Assembly (NCBI GenBank): GCA_017407705.1
Contig: JAFQWA010000015.1
Location: 1-50,549, forward strand
DNA length: 50,549 bases
Direction: 5' to 3'
DNA from: Clostridia bacterium
Lineage (GTDB): Bacteria > Bacillota > Clostridia > Oscillospirales > Acutalibacteraceae
This document shows positions 43,286 through 50,549 of the stretch, in pieces. Both the position numbers and the translations under genes were made by a program. Each line of letters opens with the position of its first letter. The stretch's first letter is position 1. The notes under the pieces are model-generated. The model did no database searches. It was not told the DNA's origin and saw only the letters and a list, made by a program, of their open reading frames with translations.

Positions 43286-43399
43286 CCCCTTTTCTTTATG
43301 CGAAGAAAAGGGGAAAAGACGCAGCAAGGGAAAACCCTTCCAAACTGGGTTTTCCCTTTGCAATCCCTTTCCCGAATGGCTTAAGGGCTCGCCCTTAAG
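43286..43399. repeat. Three-hairpin intergenic repeat element
   Basis: Three strong palindromes in 114 bases: CCCCTTTTCTT/AAGAAAAGGGG (43286-43313), AAGGGAAAACCC/GGGTTTTCCCTT (43326-43358), and CTTAAGGGC/GCCCTTAAG (43380-43399). The base composition differs from the surroundings. It lies between convergent genes (gap 43242-43498). A 72-codon frame across it on the minus strand looks non-coding. Probably a dispersed repeat or MITE-type element. Confidence 0.6.
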
Positions 43400-43498
43400 A
43401 ATCCCCAGGAAGTCTGATATGTAATACATATAAATCAACATTCTGTAAAGAAGAAATTTTTTCACAATCAAATGAAAACTGACCTTTGAGCAACATTA

Positions 43499-44923
43499 TC
43501 AACCAAAATGTTTTGCAGTGGCAACAATGCAGTTTTCGGTTTCACTCCAAATACTCAAAAACTCATCCTTGGATAAGGGCGTGTCATAAACACCCGTTTC
43601 CAACGTTACATTGGGTATTCCCTGCGAAATAACGTGGTCTGCAAAGCTGCCGATATAGGGTATCCCACCTGCACCCACCGGCCTGTAACCGGTCATAGAC
43701 TCAATTAAGTCAACGTATTCAAGGCACTGCTTTCTATAGGCTCCGCTCTGGTCACATTCCCAGTAAATCACACTGCCCATTGAGTGGTACGACAAAGTGG
43801 CTTTAAGGTGGCTTAGTCCTGATAAAAACTCCACCAAAGCCTTAGTTTCAGGCTCACTGAAAGGCTCGCTACCTCTATAATCTCTGGCGCTAAAAGTGTT
43901 TCTCTTGGCGTTGATACCAAATCCCTTTTTATAGTTTCTGTTTAAATCCACGCCGTTAGCATTAGCCTTCCACTTTCTAAGATACTCATTAAAGCTGTCG
44001 GTGGTATATTTAAGCTTTTTATCACTCTCGTAAATGCTTTTAATATTCTTTTTAACGTCCTCATTTTTTATTCCGCTTAACCCTAACTGACTTATGGTAA
44101 TACCGTCGGGGTTGGTCATAGGAATAATATAAACAGCGGTGCTTTCAAATATCTCTTTAAAGGTTTTATTACCGTATTTTCCGCTATCGTAATAGGTAAG
44201 GTAATATTCCAGCTGTTTCATTATCACATAAGGGTTAAGATGCTCTCTGCCGTGCATTCCGCCCTGCACAACAATACAATTTTTCGCATCACTTTTTCCA
44301 AGCAACGCACAGTATATTTCTCTGCCGTCAACCGACTGTCCTATGGTGCTGACGGTTAGCTTATCGGGATATTTTTCAGTCAGCTCGTTAAGGTCAATAA
44401 CCATTCTGCTGTATGTATAATCCGACACACAATTTACAACCTGCATATCATCGAATTTATAACTAAACCCGTTGGGAAACTTTCTGTTTTCGCTTAGATA
44501 CTTAGTGGGTACATAAGCGGCCTTTCCACTACGCAACACAATTCTTGACCAACCGTTATCCCCTATTCCGGTCCGCTTAACAGCAGTGGCTTCATCTAAC
44601 TTCTCCATCACCGATGTATGAGAATACGCACCCATTCTTGCAGACACTGATGCTGTGGTGAACATTATATCGTCACAAGCAGTAAAGTTTACAGGCACTG
44701 TGGTGGTAGTGGGTTTAGGGGTGGTTTTGACGGTGGTGGTAGTAGTTACCGTAGTGTCCATAGCAGTGGTAGTTAAAACAGTTGACGTAGCAGTGGTGAG
44801 CGTTTGGGTTGGCATAGTGGCAGATACTGTTTCAACTGTTTTTTGAGGCGATGAAATAAATAAAAGCGCAAGGCAAATAAGCGTTAAAAACGCAAATTCC
44901 AATACCTTTACAAAAACCTTCAT
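43499..44923 (-). CDS. Secreted M14-family zinc carboxypeptidase with SH3-like domain
   Basis: A 474-residue exported protein. It has a signal/anchor (1-28) and a Thr-rich linker of about 50 residues (about 38-78). An SH3b-like domain follows (about 80-145: VSARMGAYSHTSVMEKL...GWSRIVLRSGKAAYVPTKYL). The M14 peptidase domain covers 165-474. Zinc ligands are in GGMHGREH and SYHSMG; substrate Arg is in DLNRNY; the catalytic Glu is in VTLETG. Such proteins often cut peptidoglycan peptides (gamma-D-Glu-mDAP type) or scavenge peptides; the substrate is not known. It follows guaB with a terminator between. Confidence 0.9.
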   Translation of the reverse strand: MKVFVKVLEFAFLTLICLALLFISSPQKTVETVSATMPTQTLTTATSTVLTTTAMDTTVTTTTTVKTTPKPTTTTVPVNFTACDDIMFTTASVSARMGAYSHTSVMEKLDEATAVKRTGIGDNGWSRIVLRSGKAAYVPTKYLSENRKFPNGFSYKFDDMQVVNCVSDYTYSRMVIDLNELTEKYPDKLTVSTIGQSVDGREIYCALLGKSDAKNCIVVQGGMHGREHLNPYVIMKQLEYYLTYYDSGKYGNKTFKEIFESTAVYIIPMTNPDGITISQLGLSGIKNEDVKKNIKSIYESDKKLKYTTDSFNEYLRKWKANANGVDLNRNYKKGFGINAKRNTFSARDYRGSEPFSEPETKALVEFLSGLSHLKATLSYHSMGSVIYWECDQSGAYRKQCLEYVDLIESMTGYRPVGAGGIPYIGSFADHVISQGIPNVTLETGVYDTPLSKDEFLSIWSETENCIVATAKHFG

Positions 44924-44936
44924 AAATTACATCTCC

Positions 44937-44971
44937 GAAAAAATACCCGACAGAAAATAATTTCTGTCGGG
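44937..44971 (-). terminator. Terminator of guaB
   Basis: CCCGACAGAAA and TTTCTGTCGGG around a 4-base loop, then TATTTTTT on the minus strand. Confidence 0.9.
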
Positions 44972-44982
44972 TTGTTTGATTA

Positions 44983-46458
<1,476 letters not shown>

Positions 46459-46485
46459 TTATCCTCCCTTAAAATATATTGACAT

Positions 46486-46514
46486 ATTTTATCATATTTC
46501 AGCACAAAAGTCAA
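46486..46514 (-). promoter_or_regulatory. Promoter of guaB
   Basis: TTGACT (46514-46509), 17 bases, TAAAAT (46491-46486) on the minus strand. No purine riboswitch fits in the short leader. Confidence 0.78.
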
Positions 46515-46524
46515 CGGAAAGTTT

Positions 46525-47967
46525 TTAAATATCAATATTAACCGAATAATCTTTTTTAGATCCGTGTGCTCCGAAAATCTGCCACTTCCCTGTTCCCAAA
46601 CGTTGAAAAACAGCTTTTCTTTCAACTGCACACAAATCAGGGTCTGTATCCACCGAAGTCATTAAAATAGGTGCATACTGATTATATTCCGCTTGCTGTG
46701 AGGTGAGTCCGTGGATGTTGATGTAGATATCCCCTGTAAAAGCAATATGATTAGCATAATCTATCAACACGATCTCTCCGGGCAGATGACCACCCTTTCC
46801 CTCATAAACCTCAAAATGCAGGTCGCCAAAATCGAAAAATCCTATCTGCACCAACGGCTCCTTCTGTTCCGATATATCGTCCCACATGCCCTTTACCTTA
46901 TCAGGCTCAGGCGGCTGATATGAGGTAAGCACCTTGCAAATATTTATATATGGCTTGTGAAGCAAATTCTGTTCCCTAAAACCGTTTTGTCCTTCATATT
47001 CCAGCTTAAGGCACTGTGCACTCTTCTTACTTGCGATCACCTGATCGAACAAGGGTAGCAGTCCACAATGATCCACGTCTGCGTGGGTTATCAGCACAGT
47101 TTTATTCATACTGTCATAATCCGGCAACACCTTGCGGAATATCTCTTCCATTTCCTGTTTATAACAAGCATAGCCGCTGTCTATAAACAACGCTTCACCA
47201 CCGCTTTTAATAATTGCAGTATTACTGCCGCAGGGCGGCTCGATCAATACTATGGTCGTGTTTTCCGTTACCTTATGCTCGGTTATTCTTGGAGAAAAAT
47301 TTGTCCCTCTGCATGATGCCAGTAACTCGGCAAATCTACCGATACTGTCAAAAGTCCTGTAAGGCGAAAGGCCCTGTTCATCCAGTATTTGCATAGCAAG
47401 ATTAGTATTCACAAGAAGCTTTTCCTTCATCTTCTGCGACAAGCCTATATTTTTGGCAATACCCGAAACAAAGGAATTATAAAAAATACTGTTATCATAC
47501 ACCTTTTCGGTATGATTATAGTCAATTATACGAACACGGCACAGCTTTTCCGCACTGGCAAGAAACTCAGATATTTTCTCTGCATCATCTATAAACAGTC
47601 CCATTTTAAAAAGCTGATAATCCGTTCCGTTTTCCTGAGAGCTTATATATGAAATATTAAAATTAAACTCATTTATAAGCGAAAGCACGTCTGTTACACT
47701 GCCGGGAACGTCCTTAAGACAAAACTCAAGCAAAACGATGCTTGTATCGTTTTTGTTGTTTTGCAAATACCCGATCTTGGTAAGCTGTTCATCTGCCTTT
47801 TCAAGCTGTTCCGCAGTCCCCTCTGCATCAATAAAAAGGGTGTGTGAATCGATAGCCTTGTTATAGCTCACTCTGGTAATATTGATACCAAGCGACGCAA
47901 AGCAACGACTTGCTTTCAAAAAAGCACCTATATGATTAGGCATTGTTGTTATATATGTTTTCTTCAT
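46525..47967 (-). CDS. Double-ACT / metallo-beta-lactamase fold fusion protein
   Basis: A 480-residue cytoplasmic protein. Two ACT-type domains sit at about 1-70 (TTMPNHIGAFLKASRCFASLGINITRVSYNKA) and 76-148 (LEFCLKDVPGSVTDVLSLINEFNFNISYIS). A linker leads to a metallo-beta-lactamase-fold domain at about 225-480. Its metal motif is H295-A-D297-V-D299-H300, with the usual second His replaced by Asp. Other ligand positions are in GGHLPGE, FTGDIY and GAHG. ACT domains usually bind amino acids, so a ligand-gated hydrolase is a reasonable guess, but I know no assigned function. 13 bases before it (on the minus strand) ends the lipase gene. Confidence 0.82.
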   Translation of the reverse strand: MKKTYITTMPNHIGAFLKASRCFASLGINITRVSYNKAIDSHTLFIDAEGTAEQLEKADEQLTKIGYLQNNKNDTSIVLLEFCLKDVPGSVTDVLSLINEFNFNISYISSQENGTDYQLFKMGLFIDDAEKISEFLASAEKLCRVRIIDYNHTEKVYDNSIFYNSFVSGIAKNIGLSQKMKEKLLVNTNLAMQILDEQGLSPYRTFDSIGRFAELLASCRGTNFSPRITEHKVTENTTIVLIEPPCGSNTAIIKSGGEALFIDSGYACYKQEMEEIFRKVLPDYDSMNKTVLITHADVDHCGLLPLFDQVIASKKSAQCLKLEYEGQNGFREQNLLHKPYINICKVLTSYQPPEPDKVKGMWDDISEQKEPLVQIGFFDFGDLHFEVYEGKGGHLPGEIVLIDYANHIAFTGDIYINIHGLTSQQAEYNQYAPILMTSVDTDPDLCAVERKAVFQRLGTGKWQIFGAHGSKKDYSVNIDI

Positions 47968-47980
47968 TGTATCACCTTAC

Positions 47981-49306
47981 TTACAGCCCTCGTTTTTTCA
48001 GATCATTTACCAGCTGCACATAAAATTCTCTTACATCAAATTCCTTAATATTTTCTCTGTTAAGGTCGATCATATCACCGTGAGATACCCCACGCTCACC
48101 CGTTACCGTAACGTAGGTATATTCCGACCCCCACTCAAATGAGCTTTCACTTACCAACCCGTCGTTATCTCCGTCAAACAGCTTTACTAAGTGATAGGAA
48201 AAATTCAGCGGGAATTTGCCGTTTTTTGCCTTGTTCATCTTAGAACCAACACTCTGACAGAATATCTCATCAGGCATACATTTAAGTTTTTCATTACGCT
48301 CTTTACAAGCGGCTTCCGTTAAATCACTTACCGCCGCAATAAAGTCGGGATTTTCATCCCCTAATCTTTTAAGGGTTTTATTATACGTATCCGCCACACG
48401 GTCCTTTATATCCTGCGGAAGTTTTTCCAACAGAAAATCCGCAAACCCACAACCTCTGTGAGGGGTATTGACAGTGGTAAGTGAGGCAATATACGGGGCC
48501 ATATCCAGCTCTGATATAGCGTATCTGCAGTCAAGACCGCCCTTAGAGTGGGCGATAACATTCACCTTCTCACAACCGGTTTCTCTGATTATCTGTTTTA
48601 TGCGTTTTGTGAGTTCAACTGCACTGTCGCAAACAGGACGTGCTGACTGATGCTCACCGTAATAAACCTGAGCGCCGTTGGTTTTGAGGGCTTTGGGTAT
48701 TCTTCCCCAATAGTTAAAATGCTTGTTATCCCTGAAAAACACCCCGTGCACAAGCAAAATAGGGTATTTTGTCTGACACAGCTTATCCTGTTCCCTACTC
48801 CTATCAACAAGCTCCTTTTTATACTCAAAATCCACTTCATCTCTTACAATAAAGATTATCTTTTTCAATATAATAAGGTTTACTATAGGGATCATTCCAC
48901 ACAAAGCGCCGATAACACGGTACTTTATTCCCAACTGCACAGAGGTGGCGTAAACGCAGATAATGCCGGTCCAGAACACGATAGCCTCAACGCAAATGCA
49001 AAACACAACGCTCCATATCAGCATCATAAAACGCTGTGGCAGTAAAATAAAAAGTAAAACTATGTGATATGCGGTAGATAATATTGCCGAGAACACAAAA
49101 ATCCGCAGCATGGTAAGTCCGTGGTAACAGATTCTTAGACGAATACTCTTAGAGCGCAGCTGAACAAATCCTGTTAATAAGCAAAGGATAAACAGCAAGG
49201 GTATAAACGCAAATAAGCACTTTGTGTTATGCTGGACTAACAAGTATCCGTTGGCAATCAGGGTTATTATTAAAAATGAAAGTATATTCCAAACAGTAAC
49301 AAACAT
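47981..49306 (-). CDS. Membrane-anchored alpha/beta hydrolase (lipase-like)
   Basis: A 441-residue protein. Four or five transmembrane helices occupy about residues 5-155. A soluble alpha/beta-hydrolase domain begins at YPILLVHGVFFRDN. The nucleophile elbow is IAHSKGGLDCRYAISEL, and the later H in VSHGDMIDL is a candidate catalytic His. The pattern HG...AHSKGG resembles triacylglycerol lipases. The hydrolase domain probably faces the cytoplasm or the outside depending on helix number, which I cannot settle. Co-directional with the ACT/MBL gene 13 bases downstream. Confidence 0.83.
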   Translation of the reverse strand: MFVTVWNILSFLIITLIANGYLLVQHNTKCLFAFIPLLFILCLLTGFVQLRSKSIRLRICYHGLTMLRIFVFSAILSTAYHIVLLFILLPQRFMMLIWSVVFCICVEAIVFWTGIICVYATSVQLGIKYRVIGALCGMIPIVNLIILKKIIFIVRDEVDFEYKKELVDRSREQDKLCQTKYPILLVHGVFFRDNKHFNYWGRIPKALKTNGAQVYYGEHQSARPVCDSAVELTKRIKQIIRETGCEKVNVIAHSKGGLDCRYAISELDMAPYIASLTTVNTPHRGCGFADFLLEKLPQDIKDRVADTYNKTLKRLGDENPDFIAAVSDLTEAACKERNEKLKCMPDEIFCQSVGSKMNKAKNGKFPLNFSYHLVKLFDGDNDGLVSESSFEWGSEYTYVTVTGERGVSHGDMIDLNRENIKEFDVREFYVQLVNDLKKRGL

Positions 49307-49331
49307 TTCACATCACCTACCTTGTAGAAAT

Positions 49332-49360
49332 ATTGTAACATATTTTACCTACCAGCACAA
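49332..49360 (-). promoter_or_regulatory. Promoter of the lipase-ACT/MBL pair
   Basis: TTGTGC (49360-49355), 17 bases, TACAAT (49337-49332) on the minus strand. Confidence 0.6.
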
Positions 49361-49376
49361 GCACTGCGTATAAATT

Positions 49377-49406
49377 AAAAGGCACAGATGTTAGTCTGTG
49401 CCTTTT
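49377..49406 (-). terminator. Terminator after the small unknown ORF
   Basis: AAAAGGCACAGA and TCTGTGCCTTTT around a 6-base loop. The flanking A and T runs make it usable in both directions. Confidence 0.85.
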
Positions 49407-49416
49407 AAGTATAAAT

Positions 49417-49689
49417 TTATAGATCCTGCAGATCCGCCGCCGTAAGATCATTTTCAAGGTTATCACGGGCAAGGTCGGTATCAATGATGGAATAGGCTTT
49501 TGATATCGGACGTTCCTTGGTAGGTGGATAGTGATAAACCCTTTGGGTAGGGCTCTCAGTTCCGGGAATTATGGGGTTCACGTGCGACTTTTTGTGTCTT
49601 GCTTTGCCCTGAATTTCAGGCACCGGCGGTAGATCATTTTTGGGGTTTGTATGGGTTCTGTCAATGCGCTTCATACCCTTTTTAGCCAT
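49417..49689 (-). CDS. Small basic protein of unknown function
   Basis: A 90-residue protein starting MAKKGMKRIDRTHTNPKND. It is rich in Lys, His and Pro in the first two thirds (PPVPEIQGKARHKKSHVNPIIPGT) and acidic at the end (TDLARDNLENDLTAADLQDL). It has no signal or membrane segment. The strong GAGGTGA RBS and flanking terminators support a real gene. The longer in-frame extension to 49797 lacks an RBS and crosses a terminator, so I excluded it. No family recognised. Confidence 0.7.
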   Translation of the reverse strand: MAKKGMKRIDRTHTNPKNDLPPVPEIQGKARHKKSHVNPIIPGTESPTQRVYHYPPTKERPISKAYSIIDTDLARDNLENDLTAADLQDL

Positions 49690-49756
49690 AAAAATCACCT
49701 CAAGGATATGTTGCCCGAAAGAGATTGGATTATGAAGGGCATTCAAGTAATTTAAA

Positions 49757-49791
49757 AACAAAAAACCATCCAAACGGATGGTTTTTTGTTT
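49757..49791. terminator. Bidirectional terminator between XRE gene and small ORF
   Basis: AAACAAAAAACCATCC and GGATGGTTTTTTGTTT around AAAC. It ends the XRE transcript on the minus strand. Confidence 0.88.
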
Positions 49792-49843
49792 GGGCAATTT
49801 GAATTTAGTGACATGAATGACATGTGCCTGAAAAGAAATATTC

Positions 49844-50287
49844 TTACTTTTTTCTCATTGCTTTGTATAATTCCCTGTACGCATCTAACAAGCGTTCGAT
49901 GTTATCATCAGTCATTTCAAATCTACCGTCAATATTTTCTGCAACTATACTCAAAAACTTATCTGCACTGTCATCCTTACCAATTTGACTTCGTATTTGT
50001 TTCCCGACAAAATCTTTCATTTCGTCGGAAACTTGCATATCGGGTATTAAATTTATTTGTTCCCTGTTGTTTTTTGAAACATAAGAAAACAAATCATCGA
50101 TTGAGCAGTCAAACAAATCTGCCATTGTGGGCAGAAAAAGTATGTCGGGTGTAGATTTTGAGTTTTCCCATTTTGAAACTGCTTGAAATGTTACACCTAA
50201 TTTTTCAGCAAGTTCTTCTTGTGTTAATCCGCACTTTTTGCGATATTTCTGTATATTAGCGGCTAAAGCGATATTTGTATTATCCAT
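49844..50287 (-). CDS. XRE-family transcriptional regulator
   Basis: A 147-residue protein. Residues 8-62 form an HTH_3 domain (NIQKYRKKCGLTQEELAEKLGVTFQAVSKWENSKSTPDILFLPTMADLFDCSIDDLF). The C-terminal half is helical and charged, with no known ligand signature. The HTH matches the common QAVSKWE group of clostridial regulators. Start ATG 50287 with AAAGGAG. No partner gene lies within the window on its left; its upstream side carries palindrome array B. Confidence 0.9.
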   Translation of the reverse strand: MDNTNIALAANIQKYRKKCGLTQEELAEKLGVTFQAVSKWENSKSTPDILFLPTMADLFDCSIDDLFSYVSKNNREQINLIPDMQVSDEMKDFVGKQIRSQIGKDDSADKFLSIVAENIDGRFEMTDDNIERLLDAYRELYKAMRKK

Positions 50288-50311
50288 CAAACCATCTCCT
50301 TTTCTGATTTG

Positions 50312-50340
50312 ATTATAACAGATAATATATATTCAAACAA
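50312..50340 (-). promoter_or_regulatory. Promoter of the XRE gene
   Basis: TTGTTT (50340-50335), 17 bases, TATAAT (50317-50312) on the minus strand. A palindrome TTTTCAAC-CTTGA-GTTGAAAA lies about 20 bases further upstream and could be an operator. Confidence 0.65.
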
Positions 50341-50407
50341 TAAAAGAATAGTTGATATTTTTCAACCTTGAGTTGAAAACAGCACACCGGCGGTGGTGCA
50401 AGGTGTA

Positions 50408-50549
50408 GTGAAATATGGCTTACGCCATATGAAATAATCCTTACGGATTATGAAATATTTTTGCGTTGCAAAAATGTGAAATAAAATTCGTTCCTTCATA
50501 TGCCGTAGGCATATTTCATACGCGAAGCGTATTTCATATTGCGTAGCAA
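50408..50549. repeat. Intergenic palindrome array B
   Basis: A run of short palindromes with 3-4 base loops: ATATGGC/GCCATAT, ATAATCC/GGATTAT, ATTTTTGC/GCAAAAAT, ATATGCC/GGCATAT, ATACGC/GCGTAT, and ATTGC/GCAA cut by the window end. Spacers read GAAAT left of the centre and ATTTC right of it, so the whole array is itself inverted about the centre. The core 50476-50519 aligns gap-free with 12101-12144 (34 of 44). No ORF. It continues past the window. Confidence 0.72.

Noticed and set aside
43253-43471. A 72-codon open frame on the minus strand across the three-hairpin element
   Set aside because: Its translation simply reads through the palindromes and has no RBS or domain, so the element is better treated as non-coding.
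49690-49797. N-terminal extension of the small unknown ORF
   Set aside because: The extension crosses a strong terminator and has no RBS, while the internal ATG at 49689 has GAGGTGA in place.

Overview
The window looks like chromosome of a low-to-mid GC, endospore-forming Bacillota bacterium, most likely a gut-type clostridium of the Ruminococcaceae/Oscillospirales kind. This is inferred from spoIIAA-spoIIAB-sigF, cotJABC, a SpoIIQ-like M23 protein and a SleB-like cortex hydrolase, from a CIRCE-controlled hrcA-grpE-dnaK-dnaJ operon, from strong AGGAGG-type ribosome binding sites, and from an intracellular beta-mannosidase. No rRNA, CRISPR array, prophage or intact transposase gene was seen.

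Layout. 1-1.0 kb: a string of hairpins, then a secreted SGNH hydrolase. 1.1-9.5 kb (minus strand): one operon, aroF-tyrA-aroB-aroA-aroC-pheA-aroE/K-aroQ, encoding all seven shikimate-pathway activities plus the dedicated Phe and Tyr branch enzymes. Ahead of it sits a transcription attenuator with a Phe/Tyr-rich 20-residue leader peptide. 9.5-11.9 kb: beta-mannosidase. 12.0-14.7 kb: a palindrome-array repeat, a TetR regulator with an ABC exporter, a broken tRNA-Leu copy filled with hairpins, and an intact tRNA-Leu(GAG). 14.8-16.8 kb: a large multispanning membrane protein. 17-25 kb: valS, folC, the spoIIA operon, an iron-type alcohol dehydrogenase and hflX. 25-31.3 kb (minus): cotJ spore coat genes, a zinc-ribbon membrane protein, an AEC permease, two cyclophilins, a GT4 glycosyltransferase and a DUF1638 protein. 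31.4-36 kb (plus): cimA-leuC-leuD-MFS, the citramalate route toward 2-oxobutyrate. 36-41.6 kb: a SLOG-like protein facing a small XRE regulator, then the heat-shock operon. 41.7-43.2 kb: spoIIQ-like and sleB-like genes, each behind a sigmaF/sigmaG-like promoter. 43.2-50.5 kb (minus): a three-hairpin repeat, M14 carboxypeptidase, guaB, a double-ACT/metallo-beta-lactamase fusion, a membrane lipase, a small conserved-looking ORF, an XRE regulator and a second palindrome array.

The two most striking signals are these. (1) The aro attenuator: leader peptide, protector, antiterminator and terminator helices can all be drawn from the sequence, and the codons match the end products of the operon. (2) Two intergenic arrays of short palindromes, 38 kb apart, share a gap-free 44-bp core (34 of 44 identical), but their spacer motifs have changed together (GTGAT/ATCAC in one, GAAAT/ATTTC in the other). 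They look like members of an unnamed mobile or RNA-structured repeat family. Calls rest on reading motifs and translations by eye; no database search was run.
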